Shown here: positions 1 through 5,686 of the stretch, in pieces
Layout of the letters: each line of letters begins with the position of its first letter
Position numbering within the stretch: position 1 is the stretch's first letter
DNA from: Candidatus Omnitrophota bacterium
GTDB lineage: Bacteria > Omnitrophota > Omnitrophia > Omnitrophales > Abzuiibacteriaceae
DNA: 6,965 bases
Assembly (NCBI GenBank): GCA_016206995.1
Contig: JACQQN010000028.1
Span: 1-6,965, forward strand
Direction of reading: 5' to 3'
Notes under the pieces: model-generated
Told to the model about the DNA's origin: nothing
Database searches by the model: none
Seen by the model: the letters and a program-made list of their open reading frames with translations, nothing else
Translations under genes and position numbers: made by a program

Positions 1-1830
1 CCACTCGTATTTGCCGTCCAGAACGTTCATCGCAATTTTGTAACTGATCCGGTCGTCATTTTTGAAAAGGCCGTGAAATTGGCGTTTAATTCTCCGCTCA
101 GCTTCGCGGGAGAGTAGATTGGCTAGCTGAAGCGGCCCACGGTCTTGAGGATTTCTTTGATGAAGCATGGCGGCTCGTGAACAGCTTGCCGCAATTCCAA
201 ACAAATCACTACCAATATTCACAAACCGGAAAAGGATACGCTGTCTTTTTTCAAGACTTGCTTGATAACGCATCATGGCATGAAATAAATCGCGGGCAAG
301 TTTCCGCGCAGTTTTTTCCACAAAGTTAAGATGCGTTTTGAGTTCTTTCGGAATACTCAATCGGCTGGGCACCCTCCGCCGGACGAACCAAAGTGACGGA
401 TACCAAACGCTGTAGAAACCAATTGCTTTGAAGAGAATTTGAATCTTCTTCCCAAAGCTGGTCTTGCGGCTTAAGAGCGGAAAAATAAATTGGAGGTGCT
501 TATCCATGGCTTCACGTGCAATAAAAAGTCGCATGATTTCGCTCGTTCCTTCGATAATTAAATTAATACGAAGATCGCGCATGGCGCGCTCAACCGGGAT
601 TCCCTTTTCGCCGCGCGCTCTCAGCGATGCAGCGGTCTCATAACCTCTTCCACCGCGAATCTGAACCGTATCATCAACAATTCGCCAACTTCCTTCTGAG
701 CAAAAAAGTTTTGCCATGGCCGCTTCAAGGCGAATGTCCGTTTTCTTCTGGTCTGCAAGCGCGGAAGCTAGCCAAGTCACACTTTCCATCGCAAATGTGG
801 TCGCAGCCATTGACGCAAGTTTATAAGAAATTGCTTCGTGTTTTCCAATGGGAGAACCCCATTGTTCACGCTCTTTTGCCCATTTCCGAGAAACATTGAG
901 ACACCACTTGGCTGCGCCGCAAGTTGCCGCAGGAATTGTGAGGCGTCCTGTATTCAAAGTCATCAGTGCAAGTTTCAATCCTTGCCCGATACCCCAGAGA
1001 ATATTTTCTTTAGGAACTTTGACATTGTTAAATCGGATCAAGCCATTTTGGATGCCTTCAAGCCCCATAAATTGGCACCGATGAGCCACTTCGAAACCCG
1101 GCATTTCTTTTTCAACGATGAAGGCGGTAATTTTCTTTTTTTCCTTTCCATCTTGAACAACAGACGTTTGCGCCATCACAATCAAAATGTCTGCAATGGT
1201 CCCATTCGTGCACCATAATTTCTCACCATTGATCAAATAGAAATTTCCATTTTCTATTGGGGTTGCCGTTGTTTTCATGCGGGCCGGATCCGAACCGACA
1301 TCAGGCTCTGTAAGCGCAAAAGCAGAAATAGTGCCTTTTGCAAACCGCGGAAGATATTTTTTCTTTTGTTCTTCAGTCCCAACTAAAAGAAGTGGCTGCG
1401 GAACCCCGATGCTTTGATGTGCCGAAAGCAAAACCGTGGTCGAACCGCAATAACTCGATACCAATTGCATCACACGGTTGTAATTCACTTGCGAAAATCC
1501 AAGGCCGCCATATTCCTTCGGAATTTTCATCGCGAAACATTTCATTTCGGCGAGCCCACGCATCACTGACTCCGGAATTAGACCGGTTTTTTGAACCTCT
1601 TCAGGACTTAAGCTCTTTTTCAGAAACTGTTCAAACTTTTCTATGAATGCGTCGCCAATTTTTTTATCTTCAGGAGTTTGTTCCGGGTAAGGAAAAATAA
1701 GATCCCAATCACACCTGCCACTAAAAAGCTGCGCCAAAAAACTTGGGTGTACCCATGCTTTCTCGCGCGCTTCTTCTGCCATCTCAAGCGCTTGTGCTTT
1801 ATCAGAATTTCCTTTGTGAAGCTCTTCCAT
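1..1830 (-). CDS. Acyl-CoA dehydrogenase, long-chain (VLCAD/ACAD9-like) type, 3' end outside window
   Basis: Flavoprotein that would carry out the first step of fatty-acid beta-oxidation, forming trans-2-enoyl-CoA and passing electrons to ETF. The window shows 610 residues with no stop before the edge. An N-terminal extension precedes the family motifs KIPKEYGG (about residue 101), the FAD-site motif FALTEPDVGSD (171-181), QIRGGRGYE (390-398) and IIEGTSEIMR, whose Glu427 lines up with the catalytic base of medium- and very-long-chain enzymes. After this come a hydrophobic patch (about 463-483) and a charged helical extension to the edge. A short-chain enzyme of about 380-400 residues would have ended near there, so the length and layout suggest a membrane-associated long-chain enzyme; that substrate range is inferred from family architecture. 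The ATG at 1828-1830 is preceded by a purine-rich Shine-Dalgarno stretch. It may have its own transcript, because an 86-bp gap with a possible terminator lies upstream. The family is certain; substrate and full length are not. Confidence 0.93.
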   Translation of the reverse strand, partial: MEELHKGNSDKAQALEMAEEAREKAWVHPSFLAQLFSGRCDWDLIFPYPEQTPEDKKIGDAFIEKFEQFLKKSLSPEEVQKTGLIPESVMRGLAEMKCFAMKIPKEYGGLGFSQVNYNRVMQLVSSYCGSTTVLLSAHQSIGVPQPLLLVGTEEQKKKYLPRFAKGTISAFALTEPDVGSDPARMKTTATPIENGNFYLINGEKLWCTNGTIADILIVMAQTSVVQDGKEKKKITAFIVEKEMPGFEVAHRCQFMGLEGIQNGLIRFNNVKVPKENILWGIGQGLKLALMTLNTGRLTIPAATCGAAKWCLNVSRKWAKEREQWGSPIGKHEAISYKLASMAATTFAMESVTWLASALADQKKTDIRLEAAMAKLFCSEGSWRIVDDTVQIRGGRGYETAASLRARGEKGIPVERAMRDLRINLIIEGTSEIMRLFIAREAMDKHLQFIFPLLSRKTSFGKKIQILFKAIGFYSVWYPSLWFVRRRVPSRLSIPKELKTHLNFVEKTARKLARDLFHAMMRYQASLEKRQRILFRFVNIGSDLFGIAASCSRAAMLHQRNPQDRGPLQLANLLSREAERRIKRQFHGLFKNDDRISYKIAMNVLDGKYEW

Positions 1831-1835
1831 AGTTG

Positions 1836-1844
1836 CTCTCCCTC
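1836..1844 (-). promoter_or_regulatory. Ribosome binding site of the acyl-CoA dehydrogenase
   Basis: On the minus strand the purine-rich stretch GAGGGAGAG ends 5 nt before the ATG at 1830. It supports this ATG as the start. Confidence 0.6.
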
Positions 1845-1865
1845 ATCTTAGATCTTAGACTAGAT
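1845..1865. repeat. Short tandem heptamer (ATCTTAG x2 plus a related unit)
   Basis: On the plus strand ATCTTAG occurs twice in tandem (1845-1851, 1852-1858), followed by ACTAGAT, a near relative in reverse orientation. It lies just upstream of the ribosome binding site of the acyl-CoA dehydrogenase. It may be chance or a small slippage repeat; no function is apparent. Confidence 0.4.
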
Positions 1866-1885
1866 TATCGGCAGAAGAACTGTTG

Positions 1886-1909
1886 AAAAATAAGCTTTTT
1901 TATAGCTCA
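1886..1909 (-). terminator. Possible weak Rho-independent terminator after the membrane-protein gene
   Basis: Beginning 7 nt after the TGA at 1917-1919, the minus strand can form a 6-bp stem (TGAGCT with AGCTTA, one G-T wobble) with a 7-nt A-rich loop, followed directly by five T residues. The position and T-run fit an intrinsic terminator, but the stem is short and poor in GC, so this is tentative. If real, the acyl-CoA dehydrogenase needs its own promoter. A GATAAT hexamer lies at 1864-1869 on the minus strand, but no convincing -35 partner is visible at the right distance. Confidence 0.25.
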
Positions 1910-1916
1910 GCATTGA

Positions 1917-2438
1917 TCAATGAGGTAACGAAGCAATTAAAATGGCTTGGACATAAAGCAGCGTAATCCAAGTCGGCACACGACTTCCTTCAGAAACGGT
2001 TCGCTCTTCAATCATTTTTGTAACACCGATCGCTGCCCACAAAAATCCCGACAAACGATGAATGAAATGTTGGAAAAGCGGTTCCTCCGCTGGTAAGGCA
2101 TATGGGACTTGATAAAGAATTCCAACGATCGAAAGGCCAACCAACCAAATCATGCCGCTGGGCCAGCGCGAGATTTTCCGAATGTTTACCAAAAACGCTT
2201 GTGCGGAAGCAAGAATTATCACAATGCCCAGAACAAGAAAAATAACGCCATTCCAGTGGCTAACCAACATTCTGAATGACCCAAGCAGTGTTAAAATACC
2301 AAACAAAAAAGCAAAAAATGGCCACAAGAAAAGTGACTTTGGAATGAGCGAACTTGATCTCGCTTCGATCAAAGCAAAAGTAGCCATGGCAATTAATAGG
2401 CTTGCTGCAATCCAATGAACGATCAGTCCGGCGGTCAT
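1917..2438 (-). CDS. Hypothetical membrane protein with six predicted helices
   Basis: Protein of 173 residues that I do not recognise. It is mostly hydrophobic, with about six membrane segments near residues 4-25, 32-55, 60-85, 92-112, 121-140 and 151-169. Short charged loops lie between them, for example ARSSS, NIRKISRWP and EERTVSEGSR. There is no signal peptide as such, no cysteine pair and no obvious catalytic motif. A few buried histidines are present, including one in the first helix and HFIHR before helix five. The ATG at 2436-2438 is chosen over the GTG eight codons upstream because a strong AGGAGGG site lies 4 nt before it. The gene begins 20 bp after lhgO ends, so it is probably co-transcribed with it. 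Its role could relate to either neighbour, but nothing in the sequence shows which. Confidence 0.8.
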   Translation of the reverse strand: MTAGLIVHWIAASLLIAMATFALIEARSSSLIPKSLFLWPFFAFLFGILTLLGSFRMLVSHWNGVIFLVLGIVIILASAQAFLVNIRKISRWPSGMIWLVGLSIVGILYQVPYALPAEEPLFQHFIHRLSGFLWAAIGVTKMIEERTVSEGSRVPTWITLLYVQAILIASLPH

Positions 2439-2442
2439 GTTT

Positions 2443-2449
2443 CCCTCCT
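2443..2449 (-). promoter_or_regulatory. Strong Shine-Dalgarno site fixing the membrane-protein start
   Basis: The minus strand reads AGGAGGG, then AAAC, then ATG at 2438. It is the best ribosome binding site in the window and decides the start against the upstream in-frame GTG at 2462. Confidence 0.8.
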
Positions 2450-2456
2450 TTTCGCC

Positions 2457-2500
2457 CCTCACCCTTCCCTCTCCCCATTGGGGAGAGGACTAAGGTGAGG
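2457..2500. repeat. REP-like imperfect palindrome (CCTCACC...GGTGAGG) at the 3' end of lhgO
   Basis: A 44-bp two-part palindrome. The outer arms CCTCACC (2457-2463) and GGTGAGG (2494-2500) pair over 7 bp. The inner arms CCTCTCCCC (2468-2476) and GGGGAGAGG (2480-2488) pair over 9 bp around an ATT loop. Unpaired bases lie between the two stems. This resembles a widespread class of dispersed extragenic palindromes, a recognition made from memory of the motif. It overlaps the last codons and the stop of lhgO and ends shortly before the ribosome binding site of the next gene. The hairpin could stall polymerase or protect the mRNA end, but it has no T-run and is not a standard terminator. Confidence 0.8.
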
Positions 2501-3676
2501 AGGTAGAATTCCATTCACAACGTATTCGGCAAATGCGAGACTTGCTGTCATTCCTGGCGACACAGCATTCAACACATGCGTTGAATTTTCGCAAAACTTA
2601 ACCACTAAATCATTCACCATTTTTCCCCGCCGGTCCACCATTTGCGCTCGAATCCCAGCGCGATAAGGCATGATATCTTTCGCTGAAACTTTTGGGCAAA
2701 TTTTTTGGATTTCTTTCAAAAATTCCCGCACCGAAAAAGAAATTTTTGCGTTCATCCAAGCAAGTGTCATAAATTCTTTGGACGCGAGAAGCCCCCAAAA
2801 CTGGGGTTTGAGAAACATGGCTCCTGTCTCGCACCAGTTGAATTCTTTTTTATAAGATTCTCGACCAAACGAGAGCGCCGCTGTAGGGCCTGCGAGAAGT
2901 TTCCCGTCTGCTTCTCTTGTTAAGTGAACACTCAAAAATGGAAATCGTAAATCCGGTACTTGATACACCATGGATTGAACGCGCAGTGAGCTATTTTTAA
3001 TTTCCATATATTCGCCACGAAATGGGATGATCGTATACTCGAGCCCGACACCCATCTGGTGCGCAACTTGGTCGGAGTAAAGCCCGGCACAGTTAATCAA
3101 ATGGTCGAATGAGTATTCTGTTTGGTTCGTGATGACGTGCCTTAAGTTAATTTTGGTCACACAGGCTGAGAATTCATAATGGCCACCTAGCCTCATCACC
3201 TCTTCTGCCATTCGCTTGAGAAGCGCTCGACTATCTACTACAGCTCCAGTTGGCGATAAAAGTGCTTTTGTTCCGATGGCATCCGGCTCACGTTCGTTTA
3301 ATTCCTCGCGACTCAAGATTTGAAGCTTCGGAACACCAACGGCTCGCCCCATTTCAAGAAGTTGGTCGAGCACTTTTTCGTCAGATTCATTTTGAGCTGC
3401 TACAATCGTCCCACATTCCCGCATAGGGACATCGTGATCACGGCAAAATTCCCGAAGCCGTTTACTTCCCTCAAGACACATCCGAGCTTTGAGAGATCCT
3501 GGCCTTTGATTAATACCGGAATGAATCACACCGCTATTTCGGCCGCTTGCGTGCTCCGCAAGGTGATCTTCTTTTTCGAGAATAGTAACATCGCCTAATT
3601 TTCGGAGAAGAATTTCGCGGGCGATTGCAGTTCCAATAATGCCGCCGCCGACAACGAGGAAAGATTTTGGTTTCAT
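2459..3676 (-). CDS. lhgO: L-2-hydroxyglutarate oxidase (LhgO/YgaF family)
   Basis: FAD-dependent enzyme of the DAO superfamily that oxidises L-2-hydroxyglutarate to 2-oxoglutarate. In Escherichia coli the electrons go to the membrane quinone pool. The 405 residues begin with the dinucleotide motif VVGGGIIG (8-15) and the ILEKE strand end (32-36). These are followed by the flavin-contact stretch NSGVIHSG (47-54) and then by features I match to E. coli LhgO: PGSLKA (59-64), EREP (128-131), PFRGEY (218-223), PFLSVHLTR (246-254), GIRAQ (341-345) and the closing AVSPGMTAS (371-379). The last 16 or so residues, PPHLSPLPNGEREG and the residues just before it, come mostly from a palindromic repeat and do not look like LhgO. 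The start ATG at 3674-3676 puts the nucleotide motif at the usual position, but only a weak GGA precedes it, and a repeat element occupies the leader. Family assignment is strong; other hydroxyacid oxidases of the superfamily are less likely. Confidence 0.88.
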   Translation of the reverse strand: MKPKSFLVVGGGIIGTAIAREILLRKLGDVTILEKEDHLAEHASGRNSGVIHSGINQRPGSLKARMCLEGSKRLREFCRDHDVPMRECGTIVAAQNESDEKVLDQLLEMGRAVGVPKLQILSREELNEREPDAIGTKALLSPTGAVVDSRALLKRMAEEVMRLGGHYEFSACVTKINLRHVITNQTEYSFDHLINCAGLYSDQVAHQMGVGLEYTIIPFRGEYMEIKNSSLRVQSMVYQVPDLRFPFLSVHLTREADGKLLAGPTAALSFGRESYKKEFNWCETGAMFLKPQFWGLLASKEFMTLAWMNAKISFSVREFLKEIQKICPKVSAKDIMPYRAGIRAQMVDRRGKMVNDLVVKFCENSTHVLNAVSPGMTASLAFAEYVVNGILPPHLSPLPNGEREG

Positions 3677-3685
3677 GCGATCCGT

Positions 3686-3768
3686 TGTAGGGTCAGACCC
3701 CCTGCGCCTGACCGTTGAATCGAATTACGATCATATTAAGCGGGTGTCCACAGGGGGACGCCCCTACA
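3686..3768. repeat. Palindromic element, copy A (TGTAGGG...CCCTACA), between EVE gene and lhgO
   Basis: An 83-bp element bounded by the inverted repeats TGTAGGG (3686-3692) and CCCTACA (3762-3768). Inside the left half, GGTCAG (3691-3696) pairs with CTGACC (3708-3713) around CCCCCTG. Inside the right half, GGGTGTCC (3742-3749) can pair with the GGACGCCC segment, with one wobble. The ends, the CCCCCTG loop and the following CCGTT are shared with the element inside miaB (6357-6430), so the two belong to one family despite different lengths and spacers. It fills nearly the whole gap, starting 5 bp after the EVE stop and ending 9 bp before the lhgO start codon. No clear target-site duplication is visible. 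No open frame of its own, so any movement would depend on an enzyme elsewhere. Confidence 0.8.
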
Positions 3769-3773
3769 TCGAT

Positions 3774-4181
3774 TTATTTTCCGCTCATCTGCAACACTTC
3801 ACGCCATTGCTCTTCCGTTACAGGCATCATACTCAATCTTGAAAACCGAACCAGTTCCCAACTTTTAAGTTTTGGATTTGCTTTAACTTCAGAGAGTAAA
3901 ACCGGTCGTTTGAGTGGTTTCACGGCTTGAATATCCACCACGGCAAGCTTAGGATCTTTTTCATCAGGATCGGGATAAGATTTACTAACAGCTTGTGCAA
4001 TTCCAATCACCGCTTTTTCTTTACCCGTGTGATAAATCAAAATTTCATCTTTTGGCGAAACAGCACGCAAATGTTTCAAAGCAAGCGGGTTGTGGACACC
4101 GCTCCACACTTCCTTTGATTTTTTGAGCAAATTACTCCACGAATACGTATCGGGGTCGGTTTTAAAAAGCCAGCGATTCAT
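3774..4181 (-). CDS. EVE-domain (PUA-like fold) protein
   Basis: Small protein of 135 residues consisting of a single EVE domain, the usual length for standalone bacterial members related to eukaryotic thymocyte nuclear protein 1. EVE domains share the PUA-like fold and are thought to bind modified bases in nucleic acids; the ligand here is unknown. Visible family features in order are the N-terminal WLFKTDPDTYSW (4-15, corresponding to the usual WLxKSEPxxYSW), W26 with GVHN (28-31), the LR and IYH strand (38-51), VIGIA (58-62), YPDP (69-72), VVDI (81-84), and SRLSMMPVT (114-122) with W126. The ATG starts 5 bp after the methyltransferase stop with no Shine-Dalgarno sequence, which suggests translational coupling. 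The pairing with a membrane methyltransferase gives no clear functional hint. Family assignment is firm; biological role is open. Confidence 0.9.
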   Translation of the reverse strand: MNRWLFKTDPDTYSWSNLLKKSKEVWSGVHNPLALKHLRAVSPKDEILIYHTGKEKAVIGIAQAVSKSYPDPDEKDPKLAVVDIQAVKPLKRPVLLSEVKANPKLKSWELVRFSRLSMMPVTEEQWREVLQMSGK

Positions 4182-4186
4182 ATTGT

Positions 4187-4939
4187 TTACTTGGGACGAT
4201 TAATATTTAAAAACTTAGTTTTCTTACTTAAAAAACGCAAGACTGAATAAATTACAAAACCAATACCAAGCAAAACATACGGGAGAGGTTTTAATTCAAT
4301 TTCATTCTCACCCAGTAATTCAGCAAAAAATTTAAGCAAAACAAAAGCAGAAATCAAGCCGAACAAACTTGAATATTCGCGCTGCAACACCCACTTCCAT
4401 GAAAAAGAAGTACTCGGCCGTTTCCACTTCCGAAAATTAGGGAAAAAAGCGGGAGTTTCATTTACCCACTCAAGAAATGCATTTCCAAATTTCTGCCTTA
4501 AGAACTCTTCTTCCGCGCACATAATCCGCTCATAGTAAAGCCAAAAAGCAAGCGCGGAAATAGTGACAAGCCACCACACTTGGGTAAATAAAAGAAACCC
4601 GAGTGTCAAAAAGAAATTTCCCAAATAAAGCGGATGCCGAACCACGGAATAGATTCCAGTCGTATTCAGAGATTCGGCAACTTGACCGTGCGTATTCCGA
4701 CCAGAAGTTCCTTTGGCAGCCCAACCGGTCGTCATGCACCGAATCAAAAACCCGATCACAGAAACGCTAATTGAAAATATTTCCCAAAGTGTTTGTTGGA
4801 CGTGGCCAACGCTCCGTCCGAAATACTCCGACTGTGTCAATGCGTACGTCACAAGCGGAATTGAAAGAAATGGTAAATAGCTCCGCCAGCGAAAAAGCCA
4901 AGCACCTTGTTTCTCAAATTCTTCGCGAAGAGATGCCAT
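4187..4939 (-). CDS. Isoprenylcysteine/phospholipid methyltransferase-like integral membrane protein
   Basis: Protein of 250 residues in the ICMT/PEMT-like group of membrane methyltransferases, which use S-adenosylmethionine at the membrane. The family signature is visible: GIYSVVRHPLYLGN (95-108), then a helix, E137, and EEEFLRQKFG (143-152) with FLEWVNETPAFFP (155-167), matching the usual RHPxYxG and EExxLxxxFGxxYxxY pattern. Membrane segments lie near 20-36, 51-69, 105-118, 121-138, 190-208 and 219-237, the last two forming an extra pair after the catalytic domain. The substrate cannot be told from sequence: bacterial members act on lipids, small molecules or unknown targets, and bacteria have no known prenyl-CaaX substrate. 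The ATG begins 8 bp after the nnrE stop, without a Shine-Dalgarno sequence, so it is probably coupled to nnrE. An amphipathic N-terminus (residues 1-18) precedes the first helix. Confidence 0.82.
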   Translation of the reverse strand: MASLREEFEKQGAWLFRWRSYLPFLSIPLVTYALTQSEYFGRSVGHVQQTLWEIFSISVSVIGFLIRCMTTGWAAKGTSGRNTHGQVAESLNTTGIYSVVRHPLYLGNFFLTLGFLLFTQVWWLVTISALAFWLYYERIMCAEEEFLRQKFGNAFLEWVNETPAFFPNFRKWKRPSTSFSWKWVLQREYSSLFGLISAFVLLKFFAELLGENEIELKPLPYVLLGIGFVIYSVLRFLSKKTKFLNINRPK

Positions 4940-4947
4940 TGTAATTT

Positions 4948-5610
4948 TTAATTTAGAAGCTCGCGCGGAATTGAAATATCCGCGACCACAACTTTTCCAA
5001 TTAACTCTTTAGCTGATGAAATACAAAATGCTTTTTTAGGTAATCCCAAGGTAATAGTTATTTTAGCCTCCACACATATTCCCATGATTTTACCAGTATC
5101 TGCATTCAAACCGGAAGGAATATCTACAGCAACCACTGAGGCTTGCAACGCATTCATAAGGTCAATCGCTTCCTTAGCATTCCCTTCTATTGGTTTTGAA
5201 AGGCCAGTACCGAACAAAGCATCGACGACCACTTTTGAGCGATGAATCGCATTTTTGATCTTTTGAGGATCGAATTTCACTGAACAATCAATCAACGAAA
5301 CATTCATCTTTTGGAGGATTTTGAAATTCACAAGCGGATCTGGTTTCATATCTGAAGGACTTTGAAAGAAAACGACGTGGACTTTTGTTCCTTGATTTGC
5401 AAGATGGCGCGCTGCAACAAATCCATCGCCGCCATTATTTCCTTTCCCGCAAAAAATAGCTACCTCGTCTTTTTTCCCTTTCAATAGGCACTGAACTTCT
5501 TCAGCAACCGCGCGGCCTGCGTTTTCCATGAGCAAAATGGAAGGAATTCCAAATTCTTCAATCGCTCGGCGGTCAATTTCCTGCATTTCAGACGCAGTCA
5601 CGTATTTCAT
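4948..5610 (-). CDS. nnrE: NAD(P)HX epimerase, standalone YjeF N-terminal domain
   Basis: Enzyme of metabolite repair that interconverts the R and S epimers of hydrated NADH and NADPH, so that the S-specific dehydratase NnrD can restore the cofactor. The 220 residues form one YjeF_N Rossmann-like domain with MENAGRAVA (28-36), the signature GKGNNGGDGF (55-64), VVDALFGTGL (128-137), VAVDIPSGLNADTG (160-173) and LGLPKK (188-193). In many bacteria this domain is fused to NnrD in a protein of about 500 residues. Here the gene stops after the epimerase domain, and no dehydratase gene lies downstream. The ATG at 5608-5610 starts at the normal family position. A TTG four codons upstream is in frame but lies in repeat sequence. 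No Shine-Dalgarno sequence is visible because the leader consists of the heptamer repeat. Probably co-transcribed with miaB and the methyltransferase gene. Confidence 0.92.
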   Translation of the reverse strand: MKYVTASEMQEIDRRAIEEFGIPSILLMENAGRAVAEEVQCLLKGKKDEVAIFCGKGNNGGDGFVAARHLANQGTKVHVVFFQSPSDMKPDPLVNFKILQKMNVSLIDCSVKFDPQKIKNAIHRSKVVVDALFGTGLSKPIEGNAKEAIDLMNALQASVVAVDIPSGLNADTGKIMGICVEAKITITLGLPKKAFCISSAKELIGKVVVADISIPRELLN

Positions 5611-5614
5611 ATTT

Positions 5615-5673
5615 AGTTTCAAGTTTAAAGTTCAAAGTTCAAAGTTTCAAGTTTATGCTTCAACTTGAAACTT
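5615..5673. repeat. Heptamer tandem repeat with 12-bp inverted repeat in the miaB-nnrE gap
   Basis: The gap is composed of related AT-rich units. AGTTTCAAGTTTA occurs at 5615-5627 and again at 5643-5655. Between them the heptamer AGTTCAA is repeated in tandem (5629-5635, then 5637-5642 out of one shared base). AAGTTTCAAGTT (5642-5653) is a perfect inverted repeat of AACTTGAAACTT (5662-5673) across an 8-nt loop. The stem is AT-rich and no T-run follows it in the direction of transcription, so I do not call it a terminator. It occupies the leader where the nnrE ribosome binding site would be expected. Confidence 0.75.
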
Positions 5674-5686
5674 CAAACATGAAACA

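Noticed and set aside
627..1646. Plus-strand open frames of 78-126 codons opposite the acyl-CoA dehydrogenase
   Set aside because: They are antisense to a strongly conserved protein, have no family motifs and are explained by the codon pattern of the real gene.
1864..1892. Sigma70-type promoter for the acyl-CoA dehydrogenase (GATAAT at 1864-1869, minus strand)
   Set aside because: The -10 match is fair, but at 17-18 bp spacing only TATTTT or TTATTT is found, too far from a -35 consensus to call.
2439..2462. Upstream GTG start that would lengthen the membrane protein by eight residues
   Set aside because: It lies in the repeat, and the strong AGGAGGG site is placed for the ATG at 2438.
3677..3773. 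Target-site duplication CGAT around palindrome copy A
   Set aside because: CGAT occurs on both sides (3678-3681, 3770-3773) but at unequal distances from the element ends, and four bases is too short to trust.
3639..3930. Plus-strand frames over the palindromic element and EVE gene
   Set aside because: They cross a repeat and the antisense of the EVE gene, with no recognisable protein features.
5611..5622. TTG start four codons upstream of the nnrE ATG
   Set aside because: It falls in the repeat array with no ribosome binding site, and the ATG at 5610 gives the usual family N-terminus.
5642..5673. 12-bp inverted repeat after miaB as an intrinsic terminator
   Set aside because: The stem is AT-rich, the loop is 8 nt and no T-run follows on the minus strand; it fits better as part of the repeat array.
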